Below are positions 32,355-42,740 of a DNA stretch of 64,000 bases, piece by piece. A program made the translations under genes and the position numbers. The DNA lies in the NCBI GenBank assembly GCA_026724425.1, contig JAIUCV010000101.1, positions 620,001-684,000 on the forward strand, read 5' to 3'. The notes beneath the pieces were generated by a model, which was not told where the DNA came from, did not search any database, and worked only from the letters and a program-made list of their open reading frames with translations. How positions within the stretch are numbered: the first letter of the stretch is position 1; each line of letters starts with the position of its first letter. The stretch comes from Erythrophleum ivorense. Taxonomy: Eukaryota > Streptophyta > Magnoliopsida > Fabales > Fabaceae.

Positions 32355-32701
32355 ATGGATATCATAAAAACATTTATGACTATTTTTCTTGCTGTAATGT
32401 TGACAATTTCGTTCTCTAACTACAACATTTTGGCCAATCCGGGTAAGTTGTTATTTTTCCACTGTTTTGATCATTTGAAAAGCAATGGTACTAACCATAT
32501 ACATATATTAACTTGGGTTGTTCATTTGCAGCGATCGTGCAACTAAAATATGATCGTTGCATTAGGCCATGCGCAAGATTTTACGGACAACGTACATGTT
32601 TCGATGACTGTACACAAAAATATCACTATGCAGGAGGGCAGTGTGATTATTACGGTAGTGTAAAAGGGCCACAATGTTGTTGCTACAATTATAGGCATTG
32701 A
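32355..32701 (+). CDS. Defensin-like (DEFL) cysteine-rich secreted peptide 1
   Basis: Two exons, 32355-32442 and 32532-32701, encode 85 residues, with the phase-1 intron just after the signal peptide as is usual for DEFL genes. Residues 1-27 are a hydrophobic signal peptide (FMTIFLAVMLTISFS). The mature part has eight cysteines in the order C-X3-C-X8-C-X3-C-X10-C-X10-C-C-C and ends CCCYNYRH. Secreted peptides of this family act in pathogen defence or in pollen-pistil signalling; the role here is unknown. A TATA box sits 84 bp before the ATG. A paralogue of equal length lies at 46581. Confidence 0.85.
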
Positions 32702-33265
32702 TATTTCTTCTTGGCTATTGGCCATTTGAGTACTACGTTTTTTTTTGTTTCTTATCATATTTTCAAAGATAAATTTGTGTTATTTGTTGCTCTCTTATTG
32801 TTGATCTTAGTTGTTTTTCTTCTGTTACCTATACTTCGTTTCTTCTTTATTAATTCAAACTAAACTCTCTAAAATAAAAATAAAATGATGTGTCATAAAC
32901 AAATTTTTTGTGATTAGCTGAATATTTTGGTTGATGCGTGTTGGCGGTTAATAGAAGAGAAAAAACTAAAAAACAATCTACAAAGTAGATTTTTGGAATA
33001 TTTTTTCTTTTTTTTGTTTGTGCAAACTTTTTGGAATATTTATTCATGATTAAAATTGCTGGAAAAATGATAAGAAAAAGAAGAAAAAGGAAATGAGAAT
33101 CTTGGAATTAAAAAATTAAATAAAAAGAAAAGAAAAGAAAAAAGACAGAAAATGAGACTCTGATAATCATCATCACACTCATTCACACACACGGAGAGAG
33201 CGCGAGACGGAAAACACTGTGTAGTCCCAGATCGGTACTAGTTTTCGCCGGAAACTCCGAAAGCG

Positions 33266-36200
33266 ATGGGCATAGGGAACAAACTCCGGCTGAGTTCTTC
33301 TCTCAGCCGTATGCTACACCGGAGAATACTCTATTCATCCGCCAGATCTTTCACCACGACGGAAGGCCACCGTCCAACAATCGTCCATAAACGAAGCCTC
33401 GATATCCTCCACGACCCTTGGTTCAACAAGGTATCAATTGAGCTTGTGATTTTGAATCTGAATACGAGCTAGATCTGAATTTAAGCTTTTTTTTTAATCG
33501 AAATCGAATCAAACTCTCTGTTAGGGAACTGCTTTTACGATGACGGAGAGAGACCGTCTTGATCTTAGGGGTCTTCTTCCACCTAATGTCATGGATTCTG
33601 AGCAGCAAATTACTCGTTTCAGTAAGTTACTACCGAAAATTTCTTGTTTCGAAAACATATAAGCGTCGTTTTACCTTATTGAAAGGATCAATTTTTTTCT
33701 ATAACAGTGACTGACCTGAAGAGATTGGAGGAGCAAGCAAGAGATGGACCTTCTGATCCAAATGCTCTCGCTAAATGGCGGATTCTTAATCGTTTGCACG
33801 ACCGAAATGAGACCATGTACTACAAGGTGAACTTATTTTCGTCCTTGATATTTTTTTGTCAGAAGTTAAGAGAACGTCTATAAGTTGCTCTACCTGCTGC
33901 TAAGATCTGTGCAAGATTTGCTTACACTGTTTGCTTTGATCTATGAAGAGGCACAACTTGTTCTATTTACCTTAACTTTACAAATGGGCTTGACAGTGGC
34001 ATGTCAGATGAACAACGATATAGCGAATAATGGTTAGCAGAAAGAACTAAACTGAATCAACTTTTCATAGAATAATTACAGAACGCTAAAAAACTAATTT
34101 TAGTAGATTAATCATGTTTTTTGTTTTTTTTCTTCTAGTTATATTATATAGCCGAATCATGTTTTCAAAATGTATACCATTCATCACCATTGTTGTTTTA
34201 AACGTGTTTTAGGTTTTGATTGCCAATATTGAGGAATATGCGCCGATAGTCTACACTCCTACGGTTGGTCTTGTCTGCCAAAACTACAGTGGGTTGTTTA
34301 GGAGGCCAAGAGGGATGTATTTTAGTTCTGAAGATCGTGGTGAAATGATGTCTATGGTTTACAACTGGCCAGCTGAACAGGTCTTTGATACATCTGACAC
34401 TTTGTCTCTATCATACCGAGAAACGCATATATATTTTAGTGACCATTAGTTTTCTGATGTATCATTTTTATTCTACACTAAGGTTGATATGATTGTTGTT
34501 ACCGATGGAAGCCGGATTTTGGGTCTTGGAGATCTAGGCATTCATGGAATTGGAATTTCTGTAGGGAAGCTTGATTTATATGTCGCTGCAGCTGGAATAA
34601 ATCCGCAACGGGTATGCACAAGCACAACATCCTTTGTTTTTTTTTTCTTTCTTTTTTCTCTTTCCTTGTCACTTTTCTCAATGATGACGTGAGACAATAC
34701 TTGTTGCTGGTTTAGGTACTTCCTGTCATGATTGATGTTGGAACAAACAATGAAAAACTACTCAAAAACCCCCTGTGTAAGATTCATTTGCACCTCTTGT
34801 CCTCCTGGCCGTTACTAAGGTCAATTATTAGATGACTATGATGAGTAATGACGTTTTTTCTCATTCTGAATACGTATTATATAACTGTTTGGTGATGTTT
34901 GAGATTTTAGTATGGTGAAGCATATTGATTATCTCTCTCTTTACATAAGGAGGTGGCGAACATGTGTTTTATATTAGTGTATGCATAGATATATTTCAAA
35001 GTGTAAAAGATTTATAGTATTGTGTAGGAGTCTGTTTATATTACTCTGTCTTTATTTTTCGTTGAATCAAAATAATTTGGACATGACATGTTATCTTTGT
35101 CTTTGATGATTCATGGATTTTCAATAGTTCAGAGACATGTACGAGATTAGCTTATTATTATCTCTCATGGTATCATTCTTTCTGTGTTTTTATTTGGTGA
35201 CAGACTTGGGATTGCAGCAACATCGATTAGAGAATGACGAATATATAGAAGTAATCGACGAATTTATGGAAGCAGTGTTTACTCGGTGGCCACATGTTAT
35301 TGTGCAGGTAACTGATACTTCATAGATCTCTAACATATCAAATATCAAATGTTTCTATTATGAAACTTTTAATATTTTCCTACCCACAGTTTGAGGATTT
35401 CCAGAGCAAGTGGGCTTTCAAACTATTGCAGAGGTATAGAAACAGCTACCGAATGTTTAATGATGATGTCCAGGTAATGAGTCTTCAGCCTTCGAATTAT
35501 TCTAGTTTTGATGAATTGCCATTATCTGTTTCTATACTACTTATATTAGGTCGATGTGTTAGTTAACTTTGCCTGGCATTTCTTAAAGAGTCAGTAGAAG
35601 GGAACTAAAAATATAATTGCTGATAGTAAAATCTTGGTTTTCATGTAATGATTAATATGTCTTCATGATCCGGCTTAGGGGACAGCAGGGGTTGCGATCG
35701 CTGGTCTTCTTGGAGCAGTTAGAGCTCAAGGGCGGCCGATGCTTGACTTTCCAAAGATGAAGATTGTTGTTGCTGGCGCCGGAAGGTAAGCCGTTCTCTT
35801 TTGCTATTTTCTTGTCTTTCCTTTTCCGTGTTTACAATTTTATTGGTAAAAATGGTGTTGGGTTTATTGTTTATCTATTTATTGGTGCATCTTAAGTCTT
35901 GTTCGGTATTGTTCGAAGACATTTAACCGATGGAAACTTCCAGTTGCATCATTGCATTGTTCTAAGTTGATGTGATTGAAGAATCATGAATTAATTAAGA
36001 ATAGTTATATACTGAGCTTCCTTATAGATCTTTCTGGTTTTTTTTTTTGTAGTGCGGGAATTGGTGTTCTAAATGCTGCAAGGAAGACAATGGCACGGAT
36101 GTTGGGAAATACTGAAACTGCGTTTGATAGTGCACAAAGTCAATTTTGGGTGGTTGATGCTCAGGTATGTTATACCATAACAGTGTAGATGATGCTCAGC

Positions 36201-38528
36201 TTAGGGAGCTCATGAGACGTTTTTCCCCAGTCAAGGGATTTCCCTCTGGTTTCTTTTACTAGCCAAATCACTTCATCATCTGTTTTTTTTTGTTTGGCGT
36301 GTGTTTTGTGCAATTGCTTGAGCATCTGAAGTTGTTAACTCTTTTTGTCGCACTTAATCAGGGTCTTATCACCGAGGGACGAGAAGATCTTGACCCAGAG
36401 GCTCTGCCATTTGCTAGGAAGACTAAAGAAATGGAGCGTCAAGGATTAAAAGAAGGAGCAAGTCTTGTTGAAGTGGTCTGTGATTCTTTTTCAATATGTG
36501 TATCGATTATTCTAAATCTATGTTGGCAATAAATTTGGTGGTTGATAGAAATTCACCCTCAGCAGAAATTCCTGGTTAATACTAGCAAGAAACTAACAGT
36601 TTTCTGTTTCATCTGGCTAGGTACGAGGAGTTAAACCTGATGTGCTTCTGGGTTTATCTGCAGTTGGAGGGTTATTCTCAAAAGAGGTAAACAAAGTTAC
36701 CAAAAGCCTAAAGATACCAAAGTTAGTGCTATGCTAAAGAATCAGTAATCTAAGCTATGTGGTCTATTATGATAATTTCTTCAGTGACCATTTCATCATC
36801 TGATTCTATGGCAACTGCTAGTTAGATGAGCTAGCGAATAGAATCTAGCATAACTCATAACTCTTAATAAGGCTTTGGTGCCTCTTGCTTCCATAATTCT
36901 GACATATGGATGTGCGTGTTTAAGGTTTTAGAAGCCATGAAAGGTTCAACCTCGACCAGACCAGCAATTTTTGCAATGTCAAACCCCACAAAAAATGGTA
37001 AATTTTCCCCATTGTTTTCGCTGCAATTTGGCTTGCTTATTTGTGAGTTTTTTCCTTTCCAGAATTGATGTAGTAGTTACTTGTGCTTAAAATTACAGCT
37101 GAATGCACGGCTCAGGAGGCATTTTCTATATTAGGCGACAATATCATATTTGCGAGCGGAAGCCCGTTCAAGAACGTTGATCTCGGTATGTATGAGTACT
37201 ACACATCAATTGTTATACGCATTTTGTTATGAGAATAAAACTCCTAAATGCTCCTTTATTTTCAGTTTAGGTTTTGAATCGACCGCACTAGATACTTGAT
37301 TGCTCTGTCTCTTTTGTTTGATATATTAGCACCTTTTCTTGTGGCAGGGAATGGTAATGTTGGACATTGCAACCAAGGAAACAACATGTACCTATTTCCG
37401 GGGTTAGTTCCGCTAATTTATCGTCAGACAGAACTACAAACATTCTTGACTAGATGCATTAATGGTCCTGAAATTAAAGTTGATTCTCTTCTCCTCTAAA
37501 TTTTGATGTAGTATCGGACTTGGCATTCTTCTATCTGGTACTCCCATCGTCTCAGACGGGATGCTTCAGGCCGCAGCTGAGTGGTAAGCTCTTTTCTTTA
37601 TCTACTGCATATGCTTTTCCTGATATTAAGCTTAAGTGAGTGACATAACATACAAACTACGAGCCAAATTCTATAAACTTTAAAGAATGTGTGTATATTT
37701 CTAGTCACATATTTGGCTGATCTCACGGACCATAACATACTTCCTTCCACGAGACAGCAATAAAAGTAGCTAGCTCGACATGTTCTCTCCATATGTTATC
37801 CCACAATGTAGGCCTTCATTTGTGGTTTCATATGCTGGTCGACGTAAAACCCGTATATATGTAGACCATGAAATCAATGTTTTATGAATGGTGGGATCAT
37901 GACATTGTTCTGCTAAACAACTGCAGCCTAGCAGCATACATGAGCGAGGAGGAAGTGCTAAAGGGGATTATATACCCTCCAATATCAAGGTAAGAAAATA
38001 GAAGTACATTTCGCCTGTTGCATAAGACAAAGGGGTTTGAGAGAGATGTTATCTATATTTAGCTTGGAATTGAAATTGAAATTGCAGGATACGTGACATA
38101 ACAAAAAGAATAGCGGCTGCGGTGATTAAGGAAGCGGTTGAGGAGGAATTAGCCTGCGGATATAGAGAAATGGACGCCCGAGAACTCCAAAAGCTCAATG
38201 AGGTAACTCAGCTCAGTAACAACTTTAATATAAGCGGAAGTAACATCTCTTATGTGTTTAGGAATTGGGGCTCATGATCATTTGTATTCTGCATTAGAAA
38301 GTAGATCATGTTTGGTTTATATGTTAGGAACAGAATAGTATCTCTCTGATTTCTCTAGTAGGCAAAACATTTCATTTGTTGTTGTATGACTTTATATTTG
38401 TTTCATAAAGAGTGTCGTTCTGTATTTTCAACGCTGTGACGTGTATTATGCAGGAGGGACTGATGCAGTACGTGGAAAACAACATGTGGAGTCCAGAGTA
38501 CCCGACTTTAGTATACAGAGATGATTAA
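33266..38528 (+). CDS. NAD-ME1: Mitochondrial NAD-dependent malic enzyme 1
   Basis: NAD-malic enzyme converts malate to pyruvate, CO2 and NADH in the mitochondrial matrix; in Arabidopsis NAD-ME1 pairs with NAD-ME2. I place 19 exons: 33266-33430, 33525-33621, 33708-33826, 34213-34380, 34483-34611, 34716-34776, 35204-35307, 35390-35473, 35679-35785, 36053-36164, 36362-36475, 36621-36686, 36925-36997, 37099-37185, 37348-37402, 37512-37583, 37927-37989, 38088-38202 and 38454-38528. They give 621 residues, against about 623 recalled for A. thaliana. Residues 1-35 are an Arg/Ser-rich presequence. Family blocks are YTPTVGLVCQNYSGLFRRPR, VVTDGSRILGLGDLG, MFNDDVQGTAGVA (metal and substrate site), the NAD-binding VVAGAGSAGIGV, and RPAIFAMSNPTKNAECTA. 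The start was chosen as the first ATG, giving the presequence. The gene is convergent with NF-YB7. Confidence 0.95.
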
Positions 38529-38549
38529 AGTTTGGTTCTCAGAGATGAA

Positions 38550-38771
38550 GTATCTCTCTGCTTTCTCATATTTATGTGTAAAAATTTATAACTGGGTTAC
38601 TTCATATCCAATCAGATTCATAGCTGCTGCTTGTGTTTTTATGTAAAAAGGAAAAAAATATATTATTGGGTTGCTTCTTATCCAATCAGATTCATTAGAT
38701 GCTTGCTGCTTTCTCTTATTTATATGTAAAAAATAATTATTGGGTTTCTTCATATCCAATCAGAATCATAG
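38550..38771. repeat. Tandem repeat, three copies of about 74 bp, after NAD-ME1
   Basis: Each unit ends with atccaatcaga plus ttcat or atcat. The ccaat word occurs at 38608, 38682 and 38756, exactly 74 bp apart. Each unit also carries gctttctc or gcttgtgt, atttat or tttat, and attgggtt or actgggtt words. The repeat starts about 20 bp after the NAD-ME1 stop codon and probably makes up its 3' UTR. Confidence 0.85.
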
Positions 38772-39420
38772 AAGCAACCCTTAAGTTTATACTTCTTATA
38801 AATATCTTTGTTATGAGTGTTGACTTATGAACACGTGATTCCCAAAAATAAACTTGGGATTGTGAAGAATTTCATGATACATTCACTTGTAACGATATTA
38901 CTTTCTTGGTGAAAATAAGGATTCAAATGTTAGATTTATCAACATGTGAACAGATTCTACTAATGTAAAAACCATGAGTAAGAGATTGGTATGTTTTCCT
39001 GACACCGATTGGTTCAAGCTTTGTTATTAGACTCTATAAATTGGTAGCGTATTATTAATCAACCGATTAGCCTGCTAATTTACTAACCATGTTTTTGTTT
39101 ATAGAGTAAACAGTAAATTTATAAAGATTTAGTAACCAATTTAGCAATAATCAGAGAAAGAAACTAATCTCAAATTGCACTTACAAATTAAGATAGCTTT
39201 GTGTTATTACTTGACTTGCTAGTTTTGTAACTCTTGTGACATTCAATTTAAACATAATCCAAGAAAAACACGTCAAGAAGTATTTTGTTAGAACATTGGT
39301 ATATTGAAAATATCAAGATGTACGTATCTAATGTATCTATATAGCAACAGTATATAAGCATCAAAATGTACTCACAAGGGAAACAAAACATATGATATAT
39401 AAAAAAATCAATCAAGGTTC
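38772..39420. other. Intergenic region between NAD-ME1 and NF-YB7 3' ends
   Basis: AT-rich with no gene recognised. The two genes converge, so this holds their 3' ends. Confidence 0.5.
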
Positions 39421-40086
39421 TCACACTCCCCACTGTCCAATGGAATCAATATTATCATGCTGCTGCGGAAACTGTTTCTGCAATGATTTAGGAGAGAAGG
39501 GTAGATTTGGAAATGGTTGATGATCGGCAGGCAAGAATGGAGAAGGATGATGATGAGAGATGTAACTAGTACACGAAATGTTGCTATGGTCTTGTTCTTG
39601 GAACTGAAAATGATGATTCTGTTGTAGATTTGGTTGCTGTTGCTGTTGCTGCTGTTGTCTTTGTTTAGGGCTATTGACTTTCTCTCCTTCGGTGTCTCTG
39701 TATTTGCTGAGATAAACCTTTAACGGAGCTACATATTCTTCGAAACCGAGAGTTGTAATTGCCCAAATAATGTCATCTCCATTGATTGTTTTCCTCTTCT
39801 CTCTTTGACACTTGTCAGAAGCTTCACCAGTTACAAAACTTATGAACTCCGACACACATTCTTGAACGGTTTCTTTAGCGTCTTTCGAGATCTTACCGTT
39901 AGGCGGAAGAATCTTTTTCATGATTCTTCCGACATTAGCAATTGGAAGAAACCGGTCTTGTTCTTTGTTGTTGTTGTTGTTGTTGTTGTTGTTGCTATTG
40001 TTGTTGTTCTTTGAAGAAGGGCTTCCTGGGTTTGTTTCTGCTGCTCCAGGAGATTCATGATCTTCCTCTGGGCTCTCCTCAGTCAT
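39421..40086 (-). CDS. NF-YB7: Nuclear factor Y subunit B (NF-YB7 type)
   Basis: Single-exon gene of 221 residues. Residues about 44-130 form the histone-fold core: FLPIANVGRIMKKILPPNGK, KETVQECVSEFISFVTGEAS and REKRKTINGDDIIWAITTLG. NF-YB pairs with NF-YC and then NF-YA to bind CCAAT boxes. The residue before DAKET is Lys (ISKDA), so it is not LEC1-type, which has Asp there. The N-terminus contains an Asn run (residues 27-40), and a Gln run follows the core (residues 143-151). The tail is His/Pro/Gln-rich. Both homopolymers are encoded by expandable triplet repeats. The ATG at 40086 is the only sensible start. It is divergent from the PPR gene, with 380 bp between start codons. Confidence 0.94.
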   Translation of the reverse strand: MTEESPEEDHESPGAAETNPGSPSSKNNNNSNNNNNNNNNKEQDRFLPIANVGRIMKKILPPNGKISKDAKETVQECVSEFISFVTGEASDKCQREKRKTINGDDIIWAITTLGFEEYVAPLKVYLSKYRDTEGEKVNSPKQRQQQQQQQQPNLQQNHHFQFQEQDHSNISCTSYISHHHPSPFLPADHQPFPNLPFSPKSLQKQFPQQHDNIDSIGQWGV

Positions 40087-40466
40087 TTTCTTTCTTTTTT
40101 CTTGAGATCTAACGACTTGTGATTGATCTGATTTTATGAGGTAAGCTTAGTGCATGAAACTAGGCAATTTGTCTATTTATGGACGTTGTACCAAATTTGG
40201 AACTCCATGTGACTCGCTCCTTTTCCACCTGGAAAATACGGGCTAACCCGTTCCACTAAACCGCATTACATTTTTTTTTATTTGATCTTCGGTTTGGTCC
40301 CGTTAGCTCCGGTTAAGCATATCATAAATCCCGCCTTTATCTGAGAAAATTCTTCTGTCTACTCGAATCAAGCACTCAAAGATGTGTAGCTTTGATTGCT
40401 CGAGAAATCCAAATCCATGCTCATTGTTCTGCAAATCAATTTAAGAGTTTCTCCAACAATAATGGA
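40087..40466. promoter_or_regulatory. Divergent NF-YB7 / SLO2 promoter region
   Basis: 380 bp between two start codons on opposite strands, so both promoters must lie here. No firm motif is assigned. Confidence 0.5.
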
Positions 40467-42569
40467 ATGGCAAATAAATCGATTCTCAAACTCGCTGGTG
40501 ATCTCTCTTTCACGAATTCTTCACCATTCTCAAAGCTTCTTGAGTCATGCATCAAATCGAAGTTACCACCAACTGATGTCCGTAGTGTCCATGCTTCTAT
40601 CATTAAATCCCCTTTCTTCAACGAAGTCTATATACAGAATCGTCTCATCGATGCCTACGCGAAATGTGGGTCACTCGACGATGGTCGTAAAGTGTTCGAT
40701 AAAATGTCAGAACGAAATGTTTTCACTTGGAACTCTTTTGTGACGGCTTTGGCTAAGTTGGGTTTTCTTGATGAAGCTGATTCTCTGTTTAAGTCAATGC
40801 CTGAACGCGATCAGTGTACTTGGAATTCGATGGTTTCCGGATTTGCACAGCATGATAGGTGTGAAGAGGCTTTGCATTATCTTTCTATGATGCATAAGGA
40901 AGGCTTTGTGCTGAATGAATATGCGTTTGCTAGTGGTCTCAGTGCTTGTTCTGGTTTGAATGACATGAATAGAGGTGTACAGATACATTCTTTGATCGCT
41001 AAATCGCCTTGTTTGTCAGATGCTGTTTATATAGGTTCTGCTCTTGTTGACATGTATTCGAAATGCGGAAACGTCGATTATGCTCAGCAGGTTTTTGATG
41101 AGATGGGTGATAGAAATGTTGTAACTTGGAATAGTTTGATTACATGTTACGAACAAAACGGTCCTGCGGTGGAAGCTCTCAAGGTTTTCCATATGATGTT
41201 AAGAGCTAGTGTTGAGCCAGATGAGGTTACATTAGCTAGTGTGATTAGTGCGTGTGCGAGCTTGTCGGCGATTAAGGTTGGTCAGGAAATTCACGGACTT
41301 GTTGCGAAAAACGAGAAGTTAAGGAATGACATTATTCTGAGCAATGCTTTTGTGGATATGTATGCAAAGTGCGGAAGAATAAAAGAAGCTAGGTTCATAT
41401 TTGATAGCTTGCCTATCAGAAATGTGATCGCGGAAACCTCCATGATCAGTGGTTACGCAATGGCTGCAAGCACTAAGGCGGCTAGACTCATGTTCACCAA
41501 AATGAGGGAGAGGAATGTTGTTTCGTGGAATGCGCTTATTTCTGGCTATACGCAGAACGGGGAAAACGAAGAAGCACTTAGTCTCTTTGTTCTCTTAAAG
41601 AGGGAATCAGTATGCCCAACACACTATACCTTTGCAAACATCCTCAAGGCATGCGCAGATCTTGCAGAGTTACATCTCGGGATGCAAGCTCATGTGCATG
41701 TGTTGAAGCATGGGTTTAAGTTTCAATCTGGCGAAGAAGCTGATATATTTGTTGGCAATTCCTTGATTGATATGTATGTAAAATGTGGTTGTGTAGAAGA
41801 TGGTTATCTTGTATTTAGGAAGATGATGGAACGAGATTGCGTCTCCTGGAACGCGATGATTATTGGATTCGCACAAAATGGTTATGGAAACGAGGCTCTT
41901 GAGTTGTTCAGAGAAATGCTTAATTCTGGCGAGAAACCAGATCACATTACCATGATTGGTGTTCTTTCTGCGTGTGGACATGCTGGATTAGTTGACGAAG
42001 GGAGGCATTACTTTTCTTCCATGACCAGAGATTTCGGTGTGTCTCCGCTTAGGGATCACTATACCTGCATGGTCGATTTGCTTGGCCGAGCTGGATTTCT
42101 CGAAGAAGCAAAGAGTATGATTGAGGAGATGCCTATGGAACCGGATTCTATCATATGGGGTTCTTTGCTTGCTGCTTGTAAAGTTCATAGGAACATTACA
42201 TTAGCTGAATACGTTGCAGAGAAGCTTCTAGAAGTAGAGGCGTCGAATTCAGGACCGTATGTGCTTCTTTCTAACATGTACGCTGAGCTCGGACAGTGGG
42301 GAGATGTGATGAATGTACGAAAGTTGATGAGAAAAGAAGGAGTCACTAAGCAGCCAGGATGTAGTTGGATAGACATACAAGGACATGCTCATGTTTTCAT
42401 GGTTAAAGATAAAAGGCATCCTCGGAAAAAGCAGATACACACGGTTCTTGATATTCTAACAGCAGAGATGAGACAGGAACAAGAAGATCATGCCGAAACA
42501 GGATCATTCTCGTCTGAGGAACTTGATTATTCATCTAGACAATGCCATGTAAGTCCCTTTACTGGATAG
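40467..42569 (+). CDS. SLO2: PLS-class pentatricopeptide repeat protein (E+ type), RNA editing factor SLO2
   Basis: Intronless, 700 residues (about 697 recalled for A. thaliana At2g13600). The ATG at 40467 begins MANKSILKLAGDLS. Repeated PPR helices of the P, L and S types run from residue 20 to about 580, with hallmark strings such as NRLIDAYAKCGSLDDGRKVF, VVTWNSLITCYEQNG, NALISGYTQNGENEEALSLF and CMVDLLGRAGFLEEA. Residues 590-675 form the E and E+ motifs, including LLAACKVHRNITLAE and GCSWIDIQGHAHVFMVKDKR. No DYW deaminase domain is present, so a partner supplies catalysis. SLO2 is known as a mitochondrial C-to-U editing factor. The gene converges on ABCG5, with only 171 bp between the stop codons. 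Confidence 0.93.
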   Translation: MANKSILKLAGDLSFTNSSPFSKLLESCIKSKLPPTDVRSVHASIIKSPFFNEVYIQNRLIDAYAKCGSLDDGRKVFDKMSERNVFTWNSFVTALAKLGFLDEADSLFKSMPERDQCTWNSMVSGFAQHDRCEEALHYLSMMHKEGFVLNEYAFASGLSACSGLNDMNRGVQIHSLIAKSPCLSDAVYIGSALVDMYSKCGNVDYAQQVFDEMGDRNVVTWNSLITCYEQNGPAVEALKVFHMMLRASVEPDEVTLASVISACASLSAIKVGQEIHGLVAKNEKLRNDIILSNAFVDMYAKCGRIKEARFIFDSLPIRNVIAETSMISGYAMAASTKAARLMFTKMRERNVVSWNALISGYTQNGENEEALSLFVLLKRESVCPTHYTFANILKACADLAELHLGMQAHVHVLKHGFKFQSGEEADIFVGNSLIDMYVKCGCVEDGYLVFRKMMERDCVSWNAMIIGFAQNGYGNEALELFREMLNSGEKPDHITMIGVLSACGHAGLVDEGRHYFSSMTRDFGVSPLRDHYTCMVDLLGRAGFLEEAKSMIEEMPMEPDSIIWGSLLAACKVHRNITLAEYVAEKLLEVEASNSGPYVLLSNMYAELGQWGDVMNVRKLMRKEGVTKQPGCSWIDIQGHAHVFMVKDKRHPRKKQIHTVLDILTAEMRQEQEDHAETGSFSSEELDYSSRQCHVSPFTG

Positions 42570-42740
42570 TTTCTTTGTTGAAAATTTCAAGGATATAGAA
42601 TTGATAGAACCAATGGAAAATTTCTTTAGCATAAACAACACTTTCCTTCACATCTTTCTTTCACATCTTTAGCTGCTGTACGAAGTAAAATAATTAAACA
42701 TTTGAACAAACTTGTAATATTGTTGTTACCACATCTATCA

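Noticed and set aside
38608..38764. Functional link between the CCAAT words and the adjacent NF-YB7 gene
   Set aside because: The words lie in the 3' flank of NAD-ME1, not in a promoter, and proximity to a CCAAT-binding gene is most simply chance.
40392..40466. Upstream extension of the SLO2 reading frame
   Set aside because: It begins at TTG with no ATG before 40467; the MANKSILK start matches the expected protein length.
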